Assembly (NCBI GenBank): GCA_012027055.1
Contig: VEPF01000465.1
Coordinates: forward strand, 1 to 21,547
Reading direction: 5' to 3'
Length of the DNA: 21,547 bases
Origin: Gemmatimonadota bacterium
Lineage (GTDB): Bacteria > Gemmatimonadota > Gemmatimonadetes > Longimicrobiales > RSA9
In this document: positions 1 through 8,626 of the stretch, piece after piece
Numbering within the stretch: position 1 is the stretch's first letter
Layout of the letters: each line of letters opens with the position of its first letter
Notes under the pieces: model-generated
Seen by the model: the letters and a program-made list of their open reading frames with translations, nothing else
Databases searched by the model: none
Told to the model about the DNA's origin: nothing
Translations under genes and position numbers: made by a program

Positions 1-3000
1 CGCGGCGCCGGCCGGAGCAACTCCAGCTCCGGAGCCGACTGGCGCCGCGCCGCGTCGACGGCGGGGAGAAGTTCCGGCGGCAGGGCCTCGTGCACGGCCG
101 CCGTGCGGGCGATTGCTTCCTCGGCTTGGTCGGCTTGAGGCCGGCCCGTCGCGACTGCCCGTTCGGCCGCGGGCGGAGCGGGTTGGGTTACCGCAGGCGG
201 CTCCTCGGCCCGGGGCCGCGTGATTTCCGGCGCTTCCGCGGCTACCCGCGCAGCCCTTTGCGCCGTCGCCGCCGCCCGGTGTTCGGCCACACCCTCGGCG
301 TGGTGCTCCGCTGCCGCCTGGATAATGTCCTGGGCCAAGCCTTCCTTGGCCGATTCCAGGGATTCGGCCCAGCTCTGGTGCGGATCGCCCATGGCCTGGC
401 CGATCCGCGCCTCGGTCAGGCGCGTGGCGAAGCCCGTTGCCACGTTGCCGGATACCCGCTCCGACAACTTGCCGAAAGGCTTCGCCAGCGCACCGACGGG
501 CTTGGTCAGCGCAGAGCCGGCCGCGCTGCTGAAGAAGCCGCGGAGCCCATGTTCGAACGCCATCTGCCCGCTTTTTCCCTGCCGGCGGTTTTCGGGATCC
601 ATGGCCGCCCCGGCAGCGGAGTTGATGGCGTTGGTGGTGCCGCCGCCCACCGAGTCGATCACCACCTCCATGCCGAAGTTCATCGCCTTGGCACCCAGGC
701 TGAGGGCCTGCTTCTCGGCAACCCCGGCGATGCCGCCGACGACTTTTTCGCCGGTGGCCGCCGCCTTGGCCGCGGCGGCGCCCCCGCGCAGGGTCGTCCC
801 GGCGTAGGCGCCAAGGCCCGCCGTCGCCGCCTGCACGAAAGTCATCACCAGATCGCGCTCGATCTCGGCGCGGGTGTAGCGATCACCCTTAATGGCGGCA
901 GTCATGGCGATGCCGGCGAGGCCCGCGCCGGCGGTGATGAGGATCGGCGCCCAGATGGCCGCGGCGCCGCCGAAGGTGACGAAGGTGGTGATCGCCGCGG
1001 CAATCACCATCAATGCCATGGTGACGCCCATGGCCGCGCGGTCCACCGCCGACTTGTAGCCTTCGGCGTCGAGGGAGGACATCTGCATGGCCGCCTCGAA
1101 CTCGTTGCGTTGCCCCTCAGTCCTCACGATCAGCCGGCCTTCCGCGTCGAAGTTGGCGTGGATGTCTTGGCCGAATATGCCCTTCTTCCTGATCCGCCCG
1201 TACTGGTCGATGTCGTTGGCGGTGACACCCATTAGATTAAGCAGCTTGGCCTGGGTGGCGAGCATCCTTTGGTACTCCTCCGAAGCCAGGGCGCGGCCGG
1301 CGGCGCCCGAATCGCGCGTCTGCTGCTTGGCCGCCATGTTGGCGCTCTCGGCGCGCTCCCGGTCGTTGCGCGGCACGCCCATGAACTTGATCTCGGTCTC
1401 GTTGCGGGCGTCCCCCTCCAGCACCCCCTTGCCGTGCTCGAACAGGCCGAGCCGCTTATACAGCGGTGGACCTTCGGGGTGCTTGTCATCCCACTTCTTC
1501 ACCGCCTCGTCGATCTGGTCCCGGTTGAGGCGGCCGGCCGTGGCCTGCAGGGTCTCCTTGTTCTTTTCCTCGTGGGCCAGGGCGAAATCGAAGGCCGCCA
1601 GGGGGTCGGGTTCGAGGTCCTGCACCATCGACTGCGTGTACGCCTTGGCCGTGGGATCGCCCGCCAACTGCGCGCCGAGCTTGCCTACGATCTCGTCCTT
1701 GACCCGGCCGGCCCGGGCTGCCTGGGCGGCCGGATCGGGCGCCGCCTTCCCCCCCTCCGCCTCCGGGTCGGCGGCCGAGAGGTCGGCGTACAGCAACAGG
1801 ATCTTCTGGCGGCGCTCCTCGGCCCGCTTGAGATCGCCTTTGTCGATGACCTTGCCCTGCTTGTCGAGGCGTTGGTCCAAGCGTTCCTTGCGCTTGACGT
1901 CGCTTTCCCCTTCCCGCGCCGCCAGGAGGTCGCTGCCCAGGGCCTTGCGCAGCCGGTCCTCCTTGGGCTTGCCGCTCTTGCGGTTAAGCTCCACCGCCAG
2001 GGTGGCGGCGGCGGCCTCCTCGCTCTCGGGACCGTGCTTGACGATGGCGTCGATCAGCTTGGTCTGGCGGGGGTCCAGGCCCTCCGATACCGTCCGGTAG
2101 TGACCGCCTCTCTCTGAGTGGTCCGGAACGAATTCCTCGTAGTTGCGCGCGGCCGCCGCATAGCGGGCGATGGCGCCCGGCGGATTCTTGTCTTCCGGCT
2201 TGGCGACATTCGGCGTGCCATCGGGCAGGGTCGTGACGATCTGGTCGAATCCCTGGTCGGTAGCGGCCCAGATCTTGTCCTTGCGGGTCGCTGCCGTCTC
2301 CCGGTCCTCCAGGGCGGGAGTCAGCGCATCGCCGCCGCTGAGGACGTCCTCTCCGATGCTCTGGCGCTTGCCAGCGATCATGTCCACCGTCGCATCGCCG
2401 CCTTCCTCGCCGCGCTTCTCGCGAGCCTGGTCGATCTGCTCCTTGAGGCCATAGGCGTTGGCCTCGCCGAGCGCGGCCAGGTTCGCCTTTTCGACAGCGG
2501 CCGCATCGGGCGAGCGGGGGTCCACCGGCTTGATCTTGTTGAGCGCCTCCGACACCTTCCGGTCGGTGCCGCCGAGATCCTCGATGATGTCCTTCATCTC
2601 GTCCGGGTGTTCCCGGTTAAGCTGGTCGAGCTCGGCGGGCGTGAGTGAGCGCTGGATGCGCTCCACGCGGCCCTCGTCGTTGGAATAGTTGACCGCCGCC
2701 TTCATCTCGGAGAGCGCGGCAGCGACGTGGTTGCCGTGCAGATAGTTGACGGCCGCGTCGATGTTGTAGAGGTTGGTGCTCTCGGCGGAGAACGTCTTTC
2801 GCAGTTCGCTGCGGAGATGCGCCTCGAGGTTGCGCCCGAAGTGATCCTGGTAGAAGGCGGAAATCGCTGCACCCTGCAGCGCGGTGATGTTGCGCAGGGC
2901 CGCCATCACCGGCTCTATCGGCGTGGAAAAGGCCACCAGGGCCGCGTTGAGGCTGTTGGCCTTTTTTAGGATGATGGGCGGGACCTGTTTGCCCGCGGTG

Positions 3001-5195
3001 GCGATCAGCTCGGCGATGCCGTCGTCGGTGTCGGCCTTGGCCGCGATATTTTTCGTCCGCGCCACGAACTGGTCGGGAATCTCCTTGGCCTTGGGGCCCT
3101 CTGCTCCGGGCGCGGCCGGCGCTGCTTTGGTCGCGTCAGCTTGTTTGTCGCTGCCGCCCCCCTTCCCGGCCATGGCGTTCGTGACCACGCCCTTGGCCTC
3201 GGTGACCTTCTGCTCGGCCTGGTCGTTCTGACCCTCGTAGGCCTTCTTCGCCGAGGTCAGCGCCCCCTTCAGCGCATCGCCGATGGGAGCCGGCAGCTGG
3301 TCGAACGATTCCACCGAGCTCTCGATCTGCTTCTCAAGCGAGGCGCCGGTTCCCTCTCCGTTCTCCGCCAGCCTCTCTTCCATCTGCTGAGCCGAGCCGG
3401 CCAGCCGGGCCGCGGTGGAGTCGGCTTGGCGAACGGCGGCGGCCTCGCCCGCCTCTGCACTGCCAATCACCCGCTTGCGCTGCTCGGCCCCCGACTTGCC
3501 AATGTAGGTAACCAGCGCGGTGGCGCTGGAGAACACCACCTTCGCTAAATCCTCCGGGGGACGGGCTTTTTCGCGGTCCAGGTTGTCGGCCAGCGATTTC
3601 GCGCCGGCCTGCTGGCCGTTGGCCAGCGCCATCGCCGCGTTCACGCTGCGGGTGGCGCGCTGCTGGGCCGCCTGGTCCTCACTGCGCCCCCGGTCGCGCC
3701 AGGCGCCGACAAGCTGGCGCCGAGACTGATCGTGCTGGCGTACCAGCGTCAGGTGCCCGTTGGCGCGTGCCTCGCCAATGGAGCTGCGTAGCTGGGCGGC
3801 GGTCTCGCCCAGTTGCTTCAGCGCCCCGTTCCGCACCTTGACGATGGACGCGGTGCCGGCCTCCGCAGTCTTCGTCATCTGCCCGGCGATGTTCTCGAAG
3901 TTCTGGTCCACCGCCTTCTTCATCGACGCGAAGCTGGCGCTCAGCTGCGCGAACTCGGCGCTCGCCTCGTCGGTGTAGGTCTTCGCCCGGGCCGGCGTGC
4001 GCGTGGGCAGGCGGACATTGATGGCCTCGTTGACCGCCGACTGCATGGAATCTTTGTCATTCGTCGGATGGTCCTTTTCCTTGGTCTGGTCCAGCGCCCG
4101 CACGGCCGCGCTCGCCGCGGTCCCCGCAGCCTCCACACTCCCGGCCTTCTCGTCTGCGTCCTTTTTCGCCGCGTCCTTGTCCTCGCCATGCTTTTTGAAG
4201 GTCTTGTCGGCCGCGGACTTGGCGCCGTTCAGGGCGCCGAAGGCAGCGGACGCGGCGCGGTGGATGGCGCCCCGCGTCTGCCGCTCGCGCTCGTAGACCA
4301 GGACCAGCACGGCATCGGCCACGTGATCGAACTCGTCCCGCGCGACACGCAGCTTTTCCTCCATCCCGGCCATGGCCTGGTCGAGCTCGCCACGGCGGCG
4401 ATCGGCGAGCTGGTCGGCTCCCGCCTCCACCCGTGCCGACATTTCCTTTGCATCGACAACCAGCTCGTCGTGCAGCCGGCGGGCGGCGGCCATGGCGGCC
4501 CGGAATATCTCCAGGGCGCGTGCCGGCTCGGCTGACCCCGCCCCCGCCCCCGCCTTGGCGTCGGTCCGCCGCGGCGGCTGGAAGCGCGGCTCCGCGGGCA
4601 CCTCGAAGCTGCGGTCCGTAGAAGGGGGATGCAGCCGGTCGCGGCCGATGGATACGGGACCGGTATCCGGCTGGGGCACCGCGACCGGGTGCGGACGGAT
4701 GGCCTCCTTGGAGGCCAACCGCTCCAGCTTAGCCCGCGGCGCCTTCGGCCGCGCTCGGCCCTTGACCTCGCCTTCGGCGCCGGCGCCCGGTTCGGTTCCG
4801 GCGACGGCCTCCGCCGGCACCCCCGTCGCCCCGCCGGCGTCCGGTTTCGCGCCCTTCGATGCCTGTGCGTCGGGCATGCCCTCCTCACGCTTTGCCTCAC
4901 CGGTCTCCTTGGCCGGCTTGAACTCCTCCTTCTTGCCTGCTCCGCGGAGGTAACGTGCGCGCGGATCATCGACTTTGGGGACAGCGGCCGCCAGCCGCAT
5001 GGGGCCCTGCGTCAATTCCGGGTGCTCAGCGGGATGCTCGGCCTTGCGCGGATTTACGGGCCTGAGATAGGCCGGACGGCGGGACGCCGTAACCGGCGCG
5101 GTTACCGGCGCCGCGCTGGCCGCCACGCCGGCAGGCGCGCGCAGCGGGGCCCCATGGCTAGGCAGCGGGACCAGCATGCCGCGCGCCCCGCTCAT
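1..5195 (-). CDS. Giant candidate eCIS payload/effector, C-terminus beyond window
   Basis: One uninterrupted frame of 1731 codons starts at the ATG at 5195 and runs off the left edge with no stop. The start overlaps the ATPase stop (ATGA) and has no clear ribosome binding site, so translation is probably coupled. Residues 1-225 are Pro/Ala/charged and look disordered. Residues about 225-600 are Ala/Lys/Glu-rich helices. Residues about 820-1300 hold helical segments resembling the annexin-like repeats of eCIS-associated proteins, including RNETEIKFMGVPRND at 1264-1278. Two hydrophobic stretches (about 1389-1411 and 1413-1435) form a probable membrane hairpin, followed by KGDRYTRAEIERDL and Gly/Ala-rich helices. 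A Pro/Ala linker lies near 1658-1685. Known: eCIS loci often end in large modular proteins with toxin C-termini. Inferred: this is cargo whose active domain is off the window. No DUF4157 motif, HExxH or other catalytic site is visible. A structural role remains possible. Confidence 0.72.
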   Translation of the reverse strand, partial: MSGARGMLVPLPSHGAPLRAPAGVAASAAPVTAPVTASRRPAYLRPVNPRKAEHPAEHPELTQGPMRLAAAVPKVDDPRARYLRGAGKKEEFKPAKETGEAKREEGMPDAQASKGAKPDAGGATGVPAEAVAGTEPGAGAEGEVKGRARPKAPRAKLERLASKEAIRPHPVAVPQPDTGPVSIGRDRLHPPSTDRSFEVPAEPRFQPPRRTDAKAGAGAGSAEPARALEIFRAAMAAARRLHDELVVDAKEMSARVEAGADQLADRRRGELDQAMAGMEEKLRVARDEFDHVADAVLVLVYERERQTRGAIHRAASAAFGALNGAKSAADKTFKKHGEDKDAAKKDADEKAGSVEAAGTAASAAVRALDQTKEKDHPTNDKDSMQSAVNEAINVRLPTRTPARAKTYTDEASAEFAQLSASFASMKKAVDQNFENIAGQMTKTAEAGTASIVKVRNGALKQLGETAAQLRSSIGEARANGHLTLVRQHDQSRRQLVGAWRDRGRSEDQAAQQRATRSVNAAMALANGQQAGAKSLADNLDREKARPPEDLAKVVFSSATALVTYIGKSGAEQRKRVIGSAEAGEAAAVRQADSTAARLAGSAQQMEERLAENGEGTGASLEKQIESSVESFDQLPAPIGDALKGALTSAKKAYEGQNDQAEQKVTEAKGVVTNAMAGKGGGSDKQADATKAAPAAPGAEGPKAKEIPDQFVARTKNIAAKADTDDGIAELIATAGKQVPPIILKKANSLNAALVAFSTPIEPVMAALRNITALQGAAISAFYQDHFGRNLEAHLRSELRKTFSAESTNLYNIDAAVNYLHGNHVAAALSEMKAAVNYSNDEGRVERIQRSLTPAELDQLNREHPDEMKDIIEDLGGTDRKVSEALNKIKPVDPRSPDAAAVEKANLAALGEANAYGLKEQIDQAREKRGEEGGDATVDMIAGKRQSIGEDVLSGGDALTPALEDRETAATRKDKIWAATDQGFDQIVTTLPDGTPNVAKPEDKNPPGAIARYAAAARNYEEFVPDHSERGGHYRTVSEGLDPRQTKLIDAIVKHGPESEEAAAATLAVELNRKSGKPKEDRLRKALGSDLLAAREGESDVKRKERLDQRLDKQGKVIDKGDLKRAEERRQKILLLYADLSAADPEAEGGKAAPDPAAQAARAGRVKDEIVGKLGAQLAGDPTAKAYTQSMVQDLEPDPLAAFDFALAHEEKNKETLQATAGRLNRDQIDEAVKKWDDKHPEGPPLYKRLGLFEHGKGVLEGDARNETEIKFMGVPRNDRERAESANMAAKQQTRDSGAAGRALASEEYQRMLATQAKLLNLMGVTANDIDQYGRIRKKGIFGQDIHANFDAEGRLIVRTEGQRNEFEAAMQMSSLDAEGYKSAVDRAAMGVTMALMVIAAAITTFVTFGGAAAIWAPILITAGAGLAGIAMTAAIKGDRYTRAEIERDLVMTFVQAATAGLGAYAGTTLRGGAAAAKAAATGEKVVGGIAGVAEKQALSLGAKAMNFGMEVVIDSVGGGTTNAINSAAGAAMDPENRRQGKSGQMAFEHGLRGFFSSAAGSALTKPVGALAKPFGKLSERVSGNVATGFATRLTEARIGQAMGDPHQSWAESLESAKEGLAQDIIQAAAEHHAEGVAEHRAAATAQRAARVAAEAPEITRPRAEEPPAVTQPAPPAAERAVATGRPQADQAEEAIARTAAVHEALPPELLPAVDAARRQSAPELELLRPAP

Positions 5196-7120
5196 CGCAA
5201 GAGCCCCGGGCCGGGCCGGCCGAGCTTGCGGTACTCCTCCTCCACCGCCGGCGCCAGGTCGGCCCAGGCGATGGGCCGCCCGGCCACCGTGGCCCGCGCC
5301 GCGGCGGCCAGCACGATGCTGCGGATGTGGCCGCCGGCCAAGTCCACGGTGACCGCGAGCCGGTCCAGCTCAGCCTCGCTCAGGCGATGGCGGGCGCCCA
5401 GGTGGGCGGTCCAGAGGTCGCGGCGGGCCGGGCCTTCCGGCATGGGAAAGTCGAGGATCGCGTCCAGCCGCCGGGTGAAGGCCGGGTCGAAGCGCTCCCG
5501 GCTGTTGCTGGCCAGGACCGCGATGCCGTCGAAGTCCTCGATGCGTTGCAGGAGATAGTTGGTCTGGGCGTTGGCGTAGCGGTCGTGGGAATCGCTGACC
5601 TCGGTGCGCGCCCCGAACAGCGCGTCGGCCTCGTCGAAGAAAAGGAGTACGTCGGCATGTTCCGCCGCGCCCAGGATGGCGGAAAGGTTTTTCTCGGTCT
5701 CGCCGATATATTTGCTGGTGAGCGCGGCCAGATCCACCCGGTACAGGGGCAGCCCCAGCTTCGTCGCCAGCCAGTGGGCCGCCAGGGTCTTGCCGGTGCC
5801 GGATTCGCCCACGAACAGCGCCCGGACGCCGGGCCGGTAGCGGGCACCGACGGCGGGGCCGAGGCCCTCGGCCAGGGTGCAGCGCACCCGCGCGCGATCC
5901 AGCAGGCGGTCGAGCGCATCGCGCAAGGCGGGGGGCAGCACCAGGGCCTCGTCGTCCACGGCCGACCCGCTGCGGCGGGCCAGGGCATCGAGGCTGCCGG
6001 CACCGGCGGAGATGGCCAGGATGATATCGGACCAGGCCGGATCCCGGGCCTCCCTGCGGGCGGCGTTCAACTTGGCGCGGGCCGCGACCTCGGCGATGCG
6101 GCCCGCCCCTTGCCGGAAACCTTCCGCCGCCCGCCGGGCGAGAGCCGGCTCGACCTCCGCAGCCAGCCACAATTCCGTCCGTTCCAGGGTGGCCGGAACC
6201 GGCAGGGTCCAGTCGTCGGGACTGCTGTCGGCTTCGATGGTGCCGTCGATGCCGGTAACCACGATCCAAGGGCCCGTATAGGGGTCGAGGCGCGGCAGCG
6301 CCCAGCGCTGACCGGGCCCCAGGCCCGGCATGAACACCGGCAGACTCCGGCTGGCCATGAGCCAGGGGGCCAGACCGGCCGGCGGCTCTCCGGCGACGTG
6401 GGCGAGACCCAGGCCGAGGCTTCCGGCCACCACGGAGGCGGCGGCCAGTGCATCGGCGCAGTCGGCGGAGCGCAGCACCAGCCCGGCGCGGGCGCGCCCG
6501 ACCATGGCCCCGGCGCGGCCCTCGGCCTCGCACAGCATGGACGCCGGCAAGGGTATCTGCCGCGGTTCCAGGGGCCTGACCGTGTCGTAGGCGACTGCCC
6601 GCCCGCTCAGGGCGGCCAGCATCGGCAGCGGCAGGATCAGGCTGCGCTCCGGCAGCGCCGCGGCTTCCTCGCCCAGGCGCAGGAGTCCGGCACCGACCGC
6701 CGCGCCGGCGGCGATGCCGGCGACGCTGGCCCCCAGCGGCGCCAAAGCGCGAGCGGCGAGGCCCAGCAGCGGGCGGGAGCCGCCCAAGGGGGCCTGCGCC
6801 TCGGCCAGAGCCCGAGCATGCTCGGCGTCGCGGTCGGCCGCAAGGCAGAGGGCGACCGCCATCAGCTCGGCATCGCCGAGGCCCAGCGCATCGGCCAGAT
6901 CGACCAGGCGGCGGTCCTCCTCGGCAGGCGCCCGGCGCAGCGCGGCGACGCAGGGGGGTAGCAGGTCGGCGCTCCAGGCTTCGGCGGGCCCGGCATCGGG
7001 CAGCACGGCAGCCACCGCCGCCATGGCCAGCATCTCGAGGTCGGCCACGGCTGCGGCGTCCTCCCGCGGCGCCTTTCGCCCCGCGCTGGAAAACGACCGC
7101 TCGCCCGCTGCCGCTCTCAT
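5192..7120 (-). CDS. AAA+ ATPase of the eCIS (Afp15-like) type, 642 aa
   Basis: The C-terminal third is a complete AAA+ module: Walker A GESGTGKT (438-445), Walker B LLFFDEAD (492-499), sensor-1 Asn539 in VLASNS, arginine-finger candidates Arg550/Arg551 in FTRRLD, and a sensor-2-like Arg600 in GGHIRS. KYIGETEKN (470-478) is the usual pore-side/signature stretch of this family. Residues 155-340 look like a degenerate ATPase-type fold with no P-loop. Ala-rich helices lie N-terminal to it. ATG 7120 is chosen because it overlaps the upstream stop by ATGA. A longer frame to 7333 exists but its first 71 residues are Pro/Gly/Arg-rich antisense-like sequence and would overlap the upstream gene by over 200 bases. 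Family knowledge: Afp15-type ATPases are needed for assembly of Afp/PVC particles and act in the cytoplasm. Its place just before the giant payload candidate fits that. Confidence 0.9.
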   Translation of the reverse strand: MRAAAGERSFSSAGRKAPREDAAAVADLEMLAMAAVAAVLPDAGPAEAWSADLLPPCVAALRRAPAEEDRRLVDLADALGLGDAELMAVALCLAADRDAEHARALAEAQAPLGGSRPLLGLAARALAPLGASVAGIAAGAAVGAGLLRLGEEAAALPERSLILPLPMLAALSGRAVAYDTVRPLEPRQIPLPASMLCEAEGRAGAMVGRARAGLVLRSADCADALAAASVVAGSLGLGLAHVAGEPPAGLAPWLMASRSLPVFMPGLGPGQRWALPRLDPYTGPWIVVTGIDGTIEADSSPDDWTLPVPATLERTELWLAAEVEPALARRAAEGFRQGAGRIAEVAARAKLNAARREARDPAWSDIILAISAGAGSLDALARRSGSAVDDEALVLPPALRDALDRLLDRARVRCTLAEGLGPAVGARYRPGVRALFVGESGTGKTLAAHWLATKLGLPLYRVDLAALTSKYIGETEKNLSAILGAAEHADVLLFFDEADALFGARTEVSDSHDRYANAQTNYLLQRIEDFDGIAVLASNSRERFDPAFTRRLDAILDFPMPEGPARRDLWTAHLGARHRLSEAELDRLAVTVDLAGGHIRSIVLAAAARATVAGRPIAWADLAPAVEEEYRKLGRPGPGLLR

Positions 7121-8622
7121 GGGTCCACTACCGGTTGGTCGCGGTAGTGGTAGCAGAGCGCCAGGCCGAGCCACGGCACCCAGCCGGGATCCACATCCAG
7201 AGCATGCCGGCGCAGCCGGACCTCGGCGGCCGCGACGCGGAAACGCACCGAAATGCGCTCCGGCGTCGCCGAGATCCAGCCCTTGCGGCGGACGACCTCC
7301 GAGAGACGGATGCGCGCCGTGCGCCTGAGCCACCGGTCCAGACCGATGCGCCAGGCGGTGAGGGAAGTCTGCCAGACTGCCATCGGCTCGATCTGCAGCG
7401 TCGCAAAGAGGGGATCGCCGGCTTCGATGCGCATGCGCTCGGCGATGGCGTAGAACAGAGCCCGTCCGAAACCGTCCACCACCAGGTTCGGCCGCCTCTC
7501 CAGCCAGTCCGGCAGGCCCATCAGGACCAGCGGGCGCACCAGCAGGAACACCCCCGCGCCTAGGCTTATCTCCTCACTGACGGCTTCCTTCGGGAAATCC
7601 GCGGATGCCGCGGCGACCGGGGGCGGCTGGATCGCGCGGGCGCGCTCCGCCACAACCGTCGCCGACCGGGGCCGTTGCGGCGCCTCTGGCGATGGTTGGG
7701 AGTCGGTGGCGGCCACCGGTCTCTGCCCTGCCGAGCGCGGCTCCCGTGGCAACCCGCCGCCGGCCGGTCCAGGGGAGAAACCCTCCGGCGGCGCGATGTC
7801 GGCAGTGCTGCCGGCCGCGGTGGCGACGGCGAGCAGTTCGGCGGTCGCCGCGGTCAGGAGGGCGGGATGGGCGGCCAGTTCCGGGGCGCGGGCCTGGAGG
7901 CGCAGCCGTGCGATCCAACGCGGCGCCGGCCCCTGCCCGCCCGCCGCGGCGATGGCGTCGAGTATGGACTTGCGGACAGCGGGATCATGGCGGGCCAGCA
8001 AGCGGTGCACGCGCGCCATCCCACCGGCGGCTGGTTGCCAAGGATGGGAACCTGGACCAGCGGGGGTTGCCACATTCAGATTCCCCGCCCCCTCCGGAAC
8101 CGCAACCGGGGGCGCCACCTCGGCCAGCGCCTCGGACAACGCCGGCAGCCGTCCCGCCGCGGCAACCGTTACGAGGGCGTGTGCCAGCGCCACCGCGCGC
8201 AGTGGGTCGGCCGCAGCCTCTGCTAGGCGCCGCGGCAACCACCGGGAGAGCGGCGCCCCCCGCCAGCCGCGCACCGCCAGCCGCCAAAACCAGGCGGTGG
8301 GTATCCGGCCGGATGCCAACTCCAGGAGCAGCAGGGCCTCGGCCTCGGCGGCGGAGCGGAACCATACCGCCTCGGCGGAGGCGGCGCCGGGCGTCGCGCC
8401 ATGGACGGCATGCCGGCGCAGGGCCTCCACCCGCTCGGCGGCCCGCGCGTTCCACTGGGCGGGTGTCGAGCGCAGCCCGATGCGGCCGAGATCCAGCCGG
8501 CGCAAGACCAGCAGAAGGTCGTCGGGTGCGGCGAGCCTTATGGCATCCTCAGCCCTGGTGCGGGCGGCCACGGCGTGGCCCGGCGGGGCGCGGAGCTTCA
8601 GCCGGGAGACCGCGCCCGCCAT
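7117..8622 (-). CDS. eCIS-associated protein with conserved DPGWVPWLG C-terminus, 501 aa
   Basis: No enzymatic motif is seen. The N-terminus (residues 18-50) has an EDAIRLAAPDDLLLVLRRLDLG pattern (residues 25-46), which I recall from uncharacterised proteins of eCIS loci. Residues 80-260 are Ala/Leu-rich helices. Residues 270-345 are a Pro/Ala/Ser linker. Residues 351-415 contain LGAGVFLLVRPLVLMGLP, reminiscent of the core of eCIS tape-measure-like or associated proteins. The C-terminus ends in ALDVDPGWVPWLG followed by CYHY, again recalled from eCIS-associated hypothetical proteins. Four bases separate it from the upstream gene, and its stop overlaps the ATPase start by ATGA, so the two are probably made together. 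It sits where Afp/PVC place a tape-measure gene, but at 501 aa with a long linker I cannot call it a tape measure; it could be an assembly partner of the ATPase. Confidence 0.7.
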   Translation of the reverse strand: MAGAVSRLKLRAPPGHAVAARTRAEDAIRLAAPDDLLLVLRRLDLGRIGLRSTPAQWNARAAERVEALRRHAVHGATPGAASAEAVWFRSAAEAEALLLLELASGRIPTAWFWRLAVRGWRGAPLSRWLPRRLAEAAADPLRAVALAHALVTVAAAGRLPALSEALAEVAPPVAVPEGAGNLNVATPAGPGSHPWQPAAGGMARVHRLLARHDPAVRKSILDAIAAAGGQGPAPRWIARLRLQARAPELAAHPALLTAATAELLAVATAAGSTADIAPPEGFSPGPAGGGLPREPRSAGQRPVAATDSQPSPEAPQRPRSATVVAERARAIQPPPVAAASADFPKEAVSEEISLGAGVFLLVRPLVLMGLPDWLERRPNLVVDGFGRALFYAIAERMRIEAGDPLFATLQIEPMAVWQTSLTAWRIGLDRWLRRTARIRLSEVVRRKGWISATPERISVRFRVAAAEVRLRRHALDVDPGWVPWLGLALCYHYRDQPVVDP

Positions 8623-8626
8623 CGGT

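Noticed and set aside
4540..4556. GC-rich tandem run (CCCGCC units) in the giant gene.
   Set aside because: It encodes a short Ala-Gly run in frame, keeps the reading frame open and is ordinary low complexity for this base composition.
1..5195. Search of the giant protein for DUF4157 and an HExxH zinc-protease motif.
   Set aside because: Neither was seen. Clusters such as AEHHAEGVAEH near the left end do not have the required spacing.
90..5558. Several plus-strand open frames of 100-380 codons opposite the giant gene.
   Set aside because: They overlap each other, have Arg/Ala/Ser-rich composition and no motifs, while one minus-strand frame is open without a break over the whole stretch.
7121..7333. 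N-terminal extension of the ATPase to an ATG at 7333.
   Set aside because: The extra 71 residues are low-complexity Pro/Gly/Arg and would overlap the upstream gene by over 200 bases; ATG 7120 gives the ATGA overlap.
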